Positions 29,186-40,102 of a stretch of DNA of 64,000 nucleotides are shown piece after piece. The position numbers were made by a program, and so were the translations under genes. A model generated the notes under the pieces. That model did no database searches, was not told the origin of the DNA, and saw nothing but the letters and a program-made list of their open reading frames with translations. The stretch is from assembly GCA_030147945.1 (NCBI GenBank), contig JASBUL010000011.1:1-64000 (forward strand), read 5' to 3'. Positions within the stretch are counted from its first letter, which is position 1. Each line of letters opens with the position of its first letter. The stretch comes from Oceanococcus sp. Lineage in GTDB: Bacteria; Pseudomonadota; Gammaproteobacteria; Nevskiales; Oceanococcaceae.

Positions 29186-30148
29186 CTAGCGAGGTAGCAC
29201 CTCATCAACCTGAATAACAGGCCGATAACCCAGTTCCTGACGCGCTTTTTGGTCATCCACAGTGACCGGCTTGGCGCCCAGCTCGATCATCAAACGGTGC
29301 ACCGGTGGCGCACCACGCAAGGGCAGGTTTTCCCACAGCCATTCGGCCGTGCGGGCGAAACGCGCAGCCAGCCACAAGGGCACAGATTTGGTCGGCTCAG
29401 CGTAACCGTGCGCGCGCATCTGCCGGCCCAGAAAGTCGCGGTAGGTTCGCGGCTCGCCGTCGCTGACGAAATAGGCCTCGCCGCCACGGCCACGCTGCGC
29501 CGCCAGCCACAAGCCCTCACACACGTTGTCGACATGACAGGTGCTGGTCAGGGCACGTCCGTGATCCGGCCAGACAAACTTCCCGGCCTCAACCTGGGCC
29601 AGAATCTTGGGCAGCACAGATGTGTCGTCGCGGCCCCATATCAGGCGCGGGCGCACACTGACGCAGCGCATCGCCGTACTGTTGGCGGCCAAAACCCGAC
29701 GTTCGGCTTCGCCTTTGGTCAGGGGATAGCGCGGCAATGGGTTGTCCGGCAAAGGGCGTTGTTCATTGAGCCCCTGCATAGCATCGCGCCCGGTGGCATA
29801 GACTGCCTCGGTGCCAACATGCACAAAGCAACCAACCTCGGCCGCGCGTGCCGCCGCCAGGGTGTTCTCGGTGCCGACCACATTGATCTGCCAGAACAGC
29901 TCATGCGGCCCCCAGTCCTCAACCGTGGCCGCGGCATGAAACACCACATCACAACCCTGCATCCCGCTCGCCATGCTCTGTGGCACGGTCAGATCGCCGC
30001 GCACCGGCACCGCACCCAGCGCGGCAACGCTGTTGGCCGCGGCTTCGGAGCGGGCCAGCGCGGCCACGGCCACACCCTCGCTGCGCAAGCGGCGGATCAG
30101 ATTGCGGCCAACGAATCCGGAACCACCAGTAACAAATGCCTTGTTCAT
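29186..30148 (-). CDS. NAD(P)-dependent epimerase/3beta-HSD-like extended SDR
   Basis: An extended short-chain dehydrogenase of 320 residues with the Rossmann motif GGSGFVG near the start, a HAAATVEDWG segment, and the catalytic Tyr-x3-Lys in RYPLTKGEAE. RPRLIWGRDD and the DNVCEGLWLAAQRG segment resemble the 3-beta-hydroxysteroid dehydrogenase/sterol-4-alpha-carboxylate dehydrogenase branch. Possible substrates are sterols, hopanoids or olefin precursors, none provable here. ATG at 30148 has GAAGG upstream and was chosen over a longer in-frame start. It is divergent from the MoxR operon and stands alone. Confidence 0.88.
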   Translation of the reverse strand: MNKAFVTGGSGFVGRNLIRRLRSEGVAVAALARSEAAANSVAALGAVPVRGDLTVPQSMASGMQGCDVVFHAAATVEDWGPHELFWQINVVGTENTLAAARAAEVGCFVHVGTEAVYATGRDAMQGLNEQRPLPDNPLPRYPLTKGEAERRVLAANSTAMRCVSVRPRLIWGRDDTSVLPKILAQVEAGKFVWPDHGRALTSTCHVDNVCEGLWLAAQRGRGGEAYFVSDGEPRTYRDFLGRQMRAHGYAEPTKSVPLWLAARFARTAEWLWENLPLRGAPPVHRLMIELGAKPVTVDDQKARQELGYRPVIQVDEVLPR

Positions 30149-30190
30149 GGACGCCTTCTCAGCTTTCGAACGGAACACCACAGCAACACA

Positions 30191-30219
30191 TTGGTCGTAT
30201 GCGCCGCAATACCTACAAT
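30191..30219 (+). promoter_or_regulatory. Candidate sigma70 promoter of the MoxR/Bat operon
   Basis: TTGGTC (30191-30196), a 17-base spacer and TACAAT (30214-30219) lie 32 bases before the MoxR ATG. The -10 box differs from consensus at one base. Confidence 0.7.
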
Positions 30220-30251
30220 AATTCGTTTACTCGAGGACTTCGCCTTTCACG

Positions 30252-31211
30252 ATGGCCAGCGACAATGCCCTGACGCCCCTTCGGCAACATATCGAATCCC
30301 GCATCATCGGACAGCAGACCCTGGTCGAGCGTCTGCTGATCGCCCTGCTCGCCGATGGTCACCTGCTGGTCGAGGGCGCCCCCGGGCTGGCCAAGACACG
30401 CGCGATCAAGGCGCTGGCCGAAGGTGTCGAGGCCGATTTCCATCGCCTGCAGTTCACCCCTGACCTGCTGCCCTCGGACCTGATCGGCACCGACATCTAT
30501 CGGCCCGAGAACGGCAGCTTCGAGTTTCAGCACGGCCCAATCTTCCACAATCTGCTGCTTGCCGACGAGATCAACCGGGCGCCTGCCAAGGTCCAGTCGG
30601 CCCTGCTTGAAGCCATGGCCGAGCGCCAGATCACCGTCGGCCAGACCACCCGCACCCTGCCCGACCTGTTCCTGGTCATGGCGACACAGAACCCGATCGA
30701 GCAGGAAGGCACCTACCCGTTGCCCGAAGCGCAGCTTGACCGCTTCCTGCTGCATGTCCGTGTGGACTACCCCGACCGCGACAGCGAACGCCCGATTCTG
30801 CGCCTCGCCCGCGGCGAGGCGCGCCACGATGCTGGCCCGCCACCCCAGCCACTGACCCAGAGCGTGATCCTCCAGGCCCGCCAGGACTGCCTGGCCCTGC
30901 ACCTGAGCGAGGCGGTCGAGGAATACATCGTTCAGCTGGTCCACGCGACGCGACAGCCATCCGCCTATGGTGATGATCTGGCCCGCTGGATCGACTATGG
31001 CGCCAGCCCACGCGCCAGCATTGCCCTGGAGCGCTGCGCCCGCGCGCGGGCCTGGCTTGAGGGACGCGATTACGTCTCTCCGGATGATATCCAGGCGATC
31101 GCCCCGGATGTCCTGCGCCACCGCGTCCTGCGCAGCTACACCGCAGAGGCGGAAGGCATCAGCGATGATCACCTGATCAGCGAACTGCTCGGCCGCGTGC
31201 CGGTCGCCTAG
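30252..31211 (+). CDS. MoxR family AAA+ ATPase
   Basis: A 319-residue MoxR-type AAA+ ATPase that probably acts as a chaperone-like remodeller for the VWA proteins encoded downstream. Walker A is GAPGLAKT (42-49) and Walker B is LLLADEIN (Asp105-Glu106). The sensor-1 region reads MATQNPIEQEGTYPLPEAQLDRF, diagnostic of the MoxR branch. It heads a six-gene block (MoxR, DUF58, DUF4381, BatA, BatB, BatD) that is a known gene order in proteobacteria, linked in various species to stress tolerance and envelope integrity. Confidence 0.95.
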   Translation: MASDNALTPLRQHIESRIIGQQTLVERLLIALLADGHLLVEGAPGLAKTRAIKALAEGVEADFHRLQFTPDLLPSDLIGTDIYRPENGSFEFQHGPIFHNLLLADEINRAPAKVQSALLEAMAERQITVGQTTRTLPDLFLVMATQNPIEQEGTYPLPEAQLDRFLLHVRVDYPDRDSERPILRLARGEARHDAGPPPQPLTQSVILQARQDCLALHLSEAVEEYIVQLVHATRQPSAYGDDLARWIDYGASPRASIALERCARARAWLEGRDYVSPDDIQAIAPDVLRHRVLRSYTAEAEGISDDHLISELLGRVPVA

Positions 31212-31219
31212 GCCCGGCG

Positions 31220-32116
31220 ATGGCGCTTCATCGCATCGAACTGGCGGATCTGCTGGCCCAGCGACAGCATGCCGGCAGCGTCGACCTGGCCAGCCGACGG
31301 CGCGTTTACACCGACCTCGCCGGCACCCATTTGTCCGGCTTCCGCGGACGCGGCATGGAATTCGAAGAACACCGCCGCTACGTGCCGGGGGACGAGATTC
31401 GCAGCATCGACTGGCGCGTCACCGCACGCACCGGTCACACCCATGTGCGCAACTACCGCGAAGAGCGCGAACGCCCGGTCATCCTGGCCTGCGACCTGCG
31501 TGCACCGATGTGGTTCGGCTCGCAGGGCTGCTTCAAGGCCGTGCTGGCGGCACGCGTAGCCGCCCGCTTCGCCTGGGCCGCCAGCGCCAATGGCGACCGT
31601 GTTGGAGGCCTGTGCCTGCATGCTCAGCACAGCGAATCACGCCCGGCCAGCGGGCAGCGCGGAGTGATGCGCCTGTTTCGGCTGCTCTGCGATGCGCCCC
31701 CGGCGGCGGTCCAGATGCCGCCCTTGTCTCAACTGGTCGAAGAACTCCGGCGCATTGCCCGGCCGGGCGCCTTGATCGTGGTGATCAGCGATTTTCACGA
31801 CTTCGACAGCCGCGGCCAGCAGGGCCTGAGCATGATCGGCCGGCATTGCGAGCTGATTCTCGGACTGGTTTCGGACCCGCTGGAACGCCAGGCGCCACGT
31901 CCGGGCCTGTATCCGACGCGCGCTTCGGACGGCAAAACCGCCATTCTCAACGCGCGTGACGGACGCACGCGGGAGCGCTGGTCGCGCCAGTTTGCCCAGC
32001 GCCAGGAGCAGGTCCGTGCCCTGGCCTATGCCTGCCGCGCCCAGTATCTCGATCTGCGCACTGAAGACGGCCCGGACAGCGCCTTTGCGCAGCCATCTCG
32101 GCGGAGGGCAGGATGA
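31220..32116 (+). CDS. DUF58 domain protein of the MoxR/Bat operon
   Basis: A 298-residue DUF58 protein with the signature FRGRGMEFEEHRRYVPGDEIRSIDWRVTARTGHTHVR split across residues about 42-80. The later part resembles a von Willebrand A fold (LIVVISDFHDFD). It has no signal peptide or membrane helix, so it is likely cytoplasmic. DUF58 proteins are constant partners of MoxR ATPases and may bridge the ATPase to the membrane VWA proteins. It lies eight bases after MoxR and overlaps the DUF4381 gene by ATGA. Confidence 0.93.
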   Translation: MALHRIELADLLAQRQHAGSVDLASRRRVYTDLAGTHLSGFRGRGMEFEEHRRYVPGDEIRSIDWRVTARTGHTHVRNYREERERPVILACDLRAPMWFGSQGCFKAVLAARVAARFAWAASANGDRVGGLCLHAQHSESRPASGQRGVMRLFRLLCDAPPAAVQMPPLSQLVEELRRIARPGALIVVISDFHDFDSRGQQGLSMIGRHCELILGLVSDPLERQAPRPGLYPTRASDGKTAILNARDGRTRERWSRQFAQRQEQVRALAYACRAQYLDLRTEDGPDSAFAQPSRRRAG

Positions 32117-32601
32117 GCCCAGGCGCCGATCCGCTCGCCAATCTGAAACCCATCCATCTGCCCGCCGAGCCCGGCTGGTGGCCTCCTGCACCGGGCTGGT
32201 GGCTGCTCGCCCTGAGTGTGGTGGTGCTGGCCATCGGCATGGTGCTGGCCTGGCGGCATTGGCAACGACGCCGCGCGCCTGTGCGCCAGGCCGACGCCGA
32301 GCTGGCCTGCATCAGCGCAGAAACCGATGCCGTTCGCCAGCTCAGCGCACTCAATCAGCTGTTGCGCCGGGTCGCAGCACGGGTCTACGGGCCAGGCGCC
32401 GCCAGCCTGGCGCCCGCGCAGTGGTCAGACTTTCTCACCACCCATGCCCCTGCTGGTGATCAGAATCCGCTGCGCTGGCAGCAACTCGCACAAGCGCCCT
32501 ACCGCGGCATCGACGCAAGCGATGACACGCTCAGCATCGATGCGCTGGGCATGACCCGAGCCTGGATTCAGGCCAACCTCAAGCGGGCAAAGCCATGCTG
32601 A
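32113..32601 (+). CDS. DUF4381 membrane protein of the MoxR/Bat operon
   Basis: A 162-residue protein with the DUF4381 opening (NLKPIHLPAEPGWWPPAPGWW) followed by a single membrane helix (LLALSVVVLAIGMVLAW) and a basic helical cytoplasmic part. It fits the small membrane subunit found between DUF58 and BatA in proteobacterial MoxR operons. No biochemical function is established. It overlaps the DUF58 gene by four bases and BatA by seven bases. Confidence 0.9.
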   Translation: MSPGADPLANLKPIHLPAEPGWWPPAPGWWLLALSVVVLAIGMVLAWRHWQRRRAPVRQADAELACISAETDAVRQLSALNQLLRRVAARVYGPGAASLAPAQWSDFLTTHAPAGDQNPLRWQQLAQAPYRGIDASDDTLSIDALGMTRAWIQANLKRAKPC

Positions 32602-33565
32602 GCCTGCACTGGCCCTGGATGCTGCTGTTGTTGCCGCTGCCCTGGCTGGTCGCCGCGTTTGCACCCGCGGCTGCGCGCGGCGACGCCATCACCCTGCCGC
32701 TGGCATTGAGCCAGCTGGCCGGCCAGCACGAGCAGGCCCGCAAGCGCCCGTGGCTGGCCCTGCTCGCGTGGCTGGCCCTGCTCATCGCGGCCAGTAGGCC
32801 GATCTGGCTGGGCGAGCCAGTGGCGCTACCGACCTCGGGGCGCGATATCGTCCTCGCGGTTGATCTGTCCGGCAGCATGGACGAGCGCGACATCGCCTAC
32901 CAAGGGCGTACCGTGCAACGCCTGGCCGTGGTCCAGGCGGTGGCCGGCGAATTTCTGCAACGCCGTGTGGGTGACCGGGTCGGCCTGGTGTTGTTCGGTG
33001 AACGCGCCTACCTGCAAAGCCCGCTGAGTCTTGACCGCCCCACCACCCGCCAGCTGCTGGATGAGGCCGAAGTCGGACTGGCCGGACAGAAAACCGCCAT
33101 CGGCGACGCCATCGGCATGGCGGTTAAACACCTGCTGGCGGCCGGGCGCAACGACGACAAAGTGGTCATTCTGCTGACCGACGGCGAAAGCAACGCCGGC
33201 CATCTCAGCCCGCTCAAGGCCGCAGAGCTGGCCGCGCAGTCGGGCGTGCGGGTCCACACCATCGGCTTTTCCGGCGAACAGACCATCCGTCTCGGACCGT
33301 TCGTGCAAAGCCGTCAATCACCCATTGATGCGCAGACTCTCAAACGTGTGGCCGAAGCCACCGGCGGACGTTTCTTCACCGCGCAAAGCGTTGCCGCACT
33401 GGAGCAGATTTACGCCCTGCTCGATGAGATCGAACCGGTCGAAGTGGCCAATCTCAGCTTTCGCCCGCAGACCGCCCTGTTTCACTGGCCGCTGGGCCTG
33501 GCCCTGCTGCTGACCCTGTTGCAGCTCGCCCCTGGAGTGACGCAGCGCTGGCGGGAGCAGCGCGC

Positions 33566-33569
<4 letters not shown>
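32595..33569 (+). CDS. batA: BatA-like von Willebrand factor A membrane protein
   Basis: A 324-residue membrane protein with an N-terminal helix, a second helix near residue 53-70 (WLALLAWLALLIAAS), a VWA domain and a C-terminal membrane helix (LGLALLLTLLQLAPGV). The metal site (MIDAS) is intact: Asp90 in DLSGSM, Thr in QKTAIGDAIG and Asp in LLTDGES. It probably binds ligand through a divalent metal in complex with the BatB-type protein encoded next, whose start overlaps its stop as ATGA. The gene symbol follows Bacteroides nomenclature and indicates the family only. Confidence 0.93.
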
Positions 33570-35371
<1,802 letters not shown>

Positions 35372-35376
35372 TCATC

Positions 35377-37011
35377 ATGCGAACCCTCATCCTGCTTTTC
35401 ATCGGGCTGATCAGCACGCCCTTACACGCCACGGTCAGCGCCTACCTGGACAAGAACCCGCTGCTGGCGGGGGAAACCGTGACCCTGACCATACGCAGTG
35501 AATCAGGCAAGGATGACCCGGATCTGTCCGCACTGGAACAAGATTTCCAGATTCTCGGACGCAGCAGCTCCAGCCAGATTCGCATGGTCAATGGAACCAC
35601 CACACGGACCCACGACTGGCTCATTCAGCTCCGCCCTAAGCGTCTGGGCACACTGCAGATTCCGGCGATCCGCGTCGGCCAGGCGCAGACCGACCCGATC
35701 ACCCTGGAGGTGCGCAAGCCGGAGCTGGCCCAGGGCCAGCTACCCGAGGCCTTCATCGAGTTCGAAGCGGACAAGCGCAGCGCCTGGCTGCGCGAGCAGA
35801 TCACCGTAACCGCACGGCTGTACGTGCGCGGCGACCTGCTCTCCGGCAGCTTTTCCGAACCGGCCAGCAGCCATGCCGTAATCGAACAGCTGGGCGATCA
35901 AAGCGAGAGCCAGAGCCTGCGCGGTACACACCGCTACCGGGTGATCGAGCGGCGTTACGCCATCTTCGCCGAGCAGTCCGGCACGCTGACCTTGGACGGC
36001 CCGGTGTTCAGCGGTGAGGTGGCCGACAGCAACCGGCGCAGCCAGGGGCTGTTCGGGTTCGGCACGCCGTCGCGCAGCCTCTATGCCGCGGCCGATCCGC
36101 TGCAGATCGAAATCAAACCGCCGCCGTCAGACGCCGCAACGTGGCTGCCGGCGCATGATGTGCAACTCAGCCAGAGCATCAGCCCGGCCGATGGCCCCTG
36201 GCAGGTCGGTCAACCGCTGACTCGCACCGTCACCCTGACCGTATTCGGGCAGCTGCACACCCAGTTGCCCGACTTCACGCCGGCCCTGCCCGCCAACACG
36301 CAAAGCTTCACCGAACCGGCCCAGGAACAAACCCGCAGCGACGGCGAGCAACTGATCGCCACACGCAGTTACAGCACGGCGATTATTCCCGGCGCTGGCG
36401 ACACACTGACGCTGCCCGCGGTCACGCTTGAGTGGTGGGATACGACCAGCAATACGCTGCGTCAGGCGACCTTGTCCGAGCGTGTGCTCACGCTCACTGG
36501 CGCGCCCCCGCCAGCGCCAACACCGCAACCAGCGGCGCAGCCCTTGTCAGCCGCCGACAACATGGCCGCACCCGCGCCGGCAAGCATCGACACGGGAGTG
36601 GACTGGCGTTGGCAGGTCGCCGCCCTGACCTGCGCCGCGGGCTGGCTGGGCACCTTGCTGGCATGGCTGTGGCAGACCCGCCGACGCGAACGCAGCCCGG
36701 CCGCAGCCCCGCCCGCGCCGGACCGTCGCGAGGTCCTGCGTGTACTGGAGCATGACGATGCACGACGCTGCCGCCAGGCTTTGCTTGACTGGGCGCGCCA
36801 GGCCAGCGGTCAGGCGCTGAGGCTGGACCAGCTCAGCCAGCTGAGTGATGATCCCGCCCTGCCCGCGGCCCTGGCCGCGCTGGATCAGGCGGCTTACGGC
36901 GGCGGTGACAACGTCCCCCGCGAGCCCCTGATGCAGCTGGTGCGTCATTTTCGCCCTACCACGCAGCAGGCCGAGACCCGCGCTGCGCTCGCCCCTCTTT
37001 ACCCGGAGTAA
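35377..37011 (+). CDS. batD: BatD-like membrane protein
   Basis: A 544-residue protein with a signal peptide (LILLFIGLISTPLHA), a periplasmic beta-rich region carrying the BatD opening (SAYLDKNPLLAGETVTLTI), a Pro/Ala-rich stretch, one membrane helix (WQVAALTCAAGWLGTLLAWLW) and a cytoplasmic helical tail. It is expected to sit in the inner membrane with BatA and BatB. I chose ATG at 35377, where the signal peptide begins; the frame is open further upstream but that part lies inside batB and does not look like a protein start. The thioredoxin-fold gene follows after four bases. Confidence 0.92.
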   Translation: MRTLILLFIGLISTPLHATVSAYLDKNPLLAGETVTLTIRSESGKDDPDLSALEQDFQILGRSSSSQIRMVNGTTTRTHDWLIQLRPKRLGTLQIPAIRVGQAQTDPITLEVRKPELAQGQLPEAFIEFEADKRSAWLREQITVTARLYVRGDLLSGSFSEPASSHAVIEQLGDQSESQSLRGTHRYRVIERRYAIFAEQSGTLTLDGPVFSGEVADSNRRSQGLFGFGTPSRSLYAAADPLQIEIKPPPSDAATWLPAHDVQLSQSISPADGPWQVGQPLTRTVTLTVFGQLHTQLPDFTPALPANTQSFTEPAQEQTRSDGEQLIATRSYSTAIIPGAGDTLTLPAVTLEWWDTTSNTLRQATLSERVLTLTGAPPPAPTPQPAAQPLSAADNMAAPAPASIDTGVDWRWQVAALTCAAGWLGTLLAWLWQTRRRERSPAAAPPAPDRREVLRVLEHDDARRCRQALLDWARQASGQALRLDQLSQLSDDPALPAALAALDQAAYGGGDNVPREPLMQLVRHFRPTTQQAETRAALAPLYPE

Positions 37012-37015
37012 GCTG

Positions 37016-37777
37016 ATGTCCAAGCTGTCCCGCATCGTCGATCTGAATCTCAATCTGCTCGCCAGCAGCCTGCGTGGCTGGCGTGGCAGCGCCGCGTTCA
37101 AACCTGTCTCTCAGCCCGAGAAGATGCTCGAACTCTACGACATCGAAAACTGCCCCTATTGCCGCCTGGTGCGCGAAACCCTGTGCGAGCTTGATCTGGA
37201 TGTGCGCATCCTGCCCTGCCCGCGTGGCGGCACGCGCTTTCGTCCGCAGGCCGTGGAGCGTGGCGGCAAGGCCCAGTTCCCCTTGCTGCATGACCCCAAC
37301 ACCGGCGTACTGATGTACGAATCACGCGACATCGTGGCCTACCTGCAGCGCACCTACGGCCACGGTGAGACCTCTGGCCTGACCCATCCGCTGCGCGTTG
37401 CCAGCTCGATGCTCAGTTCCGCCACCCGCGCCGCCAGCAGCGGACTCAACGCACGCGGCCGCGCAGCCCCCGCACAGGATCTGGAGCTGTACAGCTTCGA
37501 ATCCAGTCCGTTCTCGCGTCCGGTGCGCGAACGCCTCAGCGCGCTGGAGCTGCCGTATATTTTGCGCAACACCGGCAAGGCCGAATGGAAGGACATGGGG
37601 CCGCCGCAAATGCGCAAGCAGTTCTTCCCCGATGCGCCCGTTGTCGGCCGCAATCGCAAGGCGCTGCTGGAGCGCGCCGGCAAGGTTCAGGTGCCCTATC
37701 TGGTCGCCCCCAACAGCGGCACCGAAATGTTCGAGTCGGCTGACATCCTGGATTACCTGGACACCCACTACGCCTAG
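37016..37777 (+). CDS. Tandem glutaredoxin/GST-N domain protein
   Basis: A 253-residue protein of two thioredoxin-fold (GST N-terminal/glutaredoxin-like) domains. The first (about 38-115) has a full CPYC motif at 46-49, the classical glutaredoxin dithiol site. The second (about 156-252) keeps the fold pattern (ELYSFESSPFSRPVRERL, VPYLVAPNSGTEMFESADI) but reads SPFS at 164-167, having lost both Cys. Only four bases separate it from batD, so it is probably the last gene of the MoxR/Bat operon, giving that system a redox component. No GST C-terminal helical domain is present. A glutathione-dependent reductase is possible but unproven. Confidence 0.86.
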   Translation: MSKLSRIVDLNLNLLASSLRGWRGSAAFKPVSQPEKMLELYDIENCPYCRLVRETLCELDLDVRILPCPRGGTRFRPQAVERGGKAQFPLLHDPNTGVLMYESRDIVAYLQRTYGHGETSGLTHPLRVASSMLSSATRAASSGLNARGRAAPAQDLELYSFESSPFSRPVRERLSALELPYILRNTGKAEWKDMGPPQMRKQFFPDAPVVGRNRKALLERAGKVQVPYLVAPNSGTEMFESADILDYLDTHYA

Positions 37778-37879
37778 ACCGCAGTCCGTCCGGTCAAACC
37801 GCACGCTGATCGGCACAGGCTTGCCGCAGCCTGCGAGCGCGCGATAATGCCTGCTCGTCGCAGCGCGCAGGAGAGTCTG

Positions 37880-39757
37880 ATGGAAAATCTTCGCAAGGTG
37901 ATCGTGGCCGGGGCATTTGCTGTGCTGGCCAGCGCATGTGGTGGTGGTGACAGCGGGCCATTGCCTACGCCCAGCGCCGCCCCCGACAACACCGACACCC
38001 CCAAGACTCAGCTGCAGCAGCAAGCCTTCGCCTCCTGCGCTGCGTTCAAGGATTACTACGCGCAAGCGCTGGCCGAGGAGTATTTCAGCGGCTACAGCTA
38101 CAACCGCAACTGCTTTGGGTGCGAGCCGGCCACGCTTGAGGTGGTCGATTTCGCCCAGGGCGATGCGGTGGCCGCACCCGCAGCGCCGGAGGCTGCCCCG
38201 CAGCGCGAGATCAGCGACACCAACACCCAGGAAGCCGGCGTCGACGAAGCCGACATCATCGAAACCAGCCCGGATGGGCAAACGCTGTACGTCTTGCGTC
38301 GCGAGGCCCGCGAACTGCTGGTCATCGACATCAGCGATGTCGACAATCTGAACATTCTGGCGCGGCTGGGCTTGAGCGAAACCAGGCAACCCAGCGGCAT
38401 GTTTCTCGATGCCGAGAATCAACGTCTGGCCATCATTTTGACTCCTGGCTACATCTACTACCTCGATGCCCCGGCGGTCAGCGACGCGGGTTTTGCCGGA
38501 CCAGCGGGCAAATCGAGTATCGCGCCCCCCGACTTCGAAGACGCCACCGAAGTGCGTTTCTTCGACGTGTCCGATCGCAGCAATCCGCGCGCCCTGGAAT
38601 CCCTGCGCCTGGACGGTCAGTTTGTCGATGCCCGGCGCATCGGCGCGCGCATACATCTGGTCACCCAGTTCGGCCTGCCCTATCCGGCAAGCCTGTACGA
38701 CAACGAGAACTTCCACACCCTGGCCTACGAGGAATATCCACGCGCCTACGCCGACCAGGACCAGGCCCGCATGGACGCCCTCAAGCCGCAGATACGCGCC
38801 CTCATCGAACAGGCCGTTGCGGCGCTGCCAGCCGAGGACTTGCTGCCCCGCCTCGGCACCGAGGCCAGCGGCATGCAGCCTCTGGCCTGCACCCAGATTC
38901 AGCACCCAGCGGTCAGCACACGTATGGGTCTGCTGATGATCTCCAGCATCGACAGCGATGGCAGCGCATTGAGCACGCTGGGCAGCATCAACAACGCCTG
39001 GCAGCTGTATGCCAGTGCACAGTCGCTGTATCTGAGCCAGCACAGCGGCGGCTGGTGGTTTGACCCACAGCAGACGCAGCAAACCGCCATCTACCGCTAC
39101 GACATCAGCAACGGCAGTGCCGAACCTGGCGGCCTGGGCCTGGTCGATGGCTGGCTGGGCAACCGCTATCAGATGAGTGAGTTCGAGGATCATCTGCGTG
39201 TGGTCACGACCGAGGCGCGACCAGGCGCCGAAGCGCAAGATCGGTGGATCAATCACCACCACCTGAGCGTACTCTCGACCGCCAGCATGACCCTGAGCGG
39301 CCAGGTCGAAGACTTTGTCGATGTCAGCGAAAAACCCCGGGAAACCATCCGCGCGACCCGCTTTGTCGGCAACAAGGGCTATGTGGTGACCTTCGAGCAG
39401 ATCGACCCGCTGTTCACCTTCGATCTAAGCGATCCGGCCGCGCCCTTGAAGGTCGGGGAACTCGAGATCCCGGGCTTTTCAAGCTATATGCATCCGCTGG
39501 GTGATGATCACCTGCTGACCATCGGACGCAACGCCGGCGACAATGGCGTGGGCAGCGGGCGGGCCTTTCAGCTGCAGATCTTCGACGTCTCCGATCTGGC
39601 ACAACCGCAGCTCGTGGCCAGCGCAGAACCCGCGCTGGGCAGCAATGACTATGCCTTCAGCCTGGCGGAACACGATCCGCATGCCTTCACGTTCAGCCAA
39701 ACCGCCGCGTTGCTGGATCTGAACGACCTGAGTGGCGTGCTGAGCATTCCGGTGTAG
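37880..39757 (+). CDS. Secreted beta-propeller domain lipoprotein, cut short by in-frame TAG
   Basis: A lipoprotein of the beta-propeller domain family (PF09826-like). The ATG at 37880 has AGGAGAG upstream and starts a signal ending LASAC (Cys20). The segment TNTQEAGVDEADIIETSPDGQ split over its middle, repeated DISDVDN/DVSDRSN/DLSDPAA blades, LHTLAYE and LGDDHLLTIGRNA are typical. Translation stops at TAG (39755-39757), directly after LSGVLSIPV, where relatives continue. The same frame stays open for another 114 codons that read as the last blade. So this CDS is either a nonsense allele, a readthrough gene or a sequence error. Its function is unknown; the family is extracellular or periplasmic. 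Confidence 0.85.
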   Translation: MENLRKVIVAGAFAVLASACGGGDSGPLPTPSAAPDNTDTPKTQLQQQAFASCAAFKDYYAQALAEEYFSGYSYNRNCFGCEPATLEVVDFAQGDAVAAPAAPEAAPQREISDTNTQEAGVDEADIIETSPDGQTLYVLRREARELLVIDISDVDNLNILARLGLSETRQPSGMFLDAENQRLAIILTPGYIYYLDAPAVSDAGFAGPAGKSSIAPPDFEDATEVRFFDVSDRSNPRALESLRLDGQFVDARRIGARIHLVTQFGLPYPASLYDNENFHTLAYEEYPRAYADQDQARMDALKPQIRALIEQAVAALPAEDLLPRLGTEASGMQPLACTQIQHPAVSTRMGLLMISSIDSDGSALSTLGSINNAWQLYASAQSLYLSQHSGGWWFDPQQTQQTAIYRYDISNGSAEPGGLGLVDGWLGNRYQMSEFEDHLRVVTTEARPGAEAQDRWINHHHLSVLSTASMTLSGQVEDFVDVSEKPRETIRATRFVGNKGYVVTFEQIDPLFTFDLSDPAAPLKVGELEIPGFSSYMHPLGDDHLLTIGRNAGDNGVGSGRAFQLQIFDVSDLAQPQLVASAEPALGSNDYAFSLAEHDPHAFTFSQTAALLDLNDLSGVLSIPV

Positions 39758-40102
39758 ATCGCAGCGGCCGAAAGCAGCGACGCGCTGAGCGGCTTCATCG
39801 CCTATCGCATCGGTGTACAAGGCAGTGAGGTCAGTATCGACGAGTACGCGCGCATCGATCACAAGGACAGCGGCGACAATGGCCAGGGCTGCCCGCCCAA
39901 CGCCGACGAACTGCCGCCGGAAGGCTGCAACGGCTTCGCCCCGGTGATTTACAACGAGCCCTTGCGCAGCGTGATCATCCAGGACACCGTCGAACTGCTG
40001 GCCACCACCACGCTGCTGACCCTGTCCTCGTCTTACCTCAAGGTGCTGGACGCCAGCGCCGACACGCCGCGCGAAAGCGACACGCTGGATCTGCGCCCCT
40101 GA
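39758..40102 (+). pseudogene. C-terminal remnant of the beta-propeller lipoprotein
   Basis: 114 codons in the same frame as the upstream CDS and ending in TGA at 40100-40102. It begins IAAAESSDALSGFIAYRIG, matching the family stretch in which the strand is followed by a 'GFQGAYVF'-type segment, and continues through DEYARIDHK, a Cys pair (GCPPN, EGCNG) and the closing blade RSVIIQDTVELLATTTLL...LKVLDAS, which corresponds to the family's 'RSLYIGDVLYTISDS..IKVND' ending. No start codon with a ribosome site precedes it. A single base change at 39755-39757 would restore a 740-residue protein. Confidence 0.8.

Noticed and set aside
37322-39262. A 646-residue minus-strand open frame opposite the glutaredoxin-like and propeller genes
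   Set aside because: It spans two genes with clear homology on the other strand and the gap between them, so it cannot be a real competing gene.
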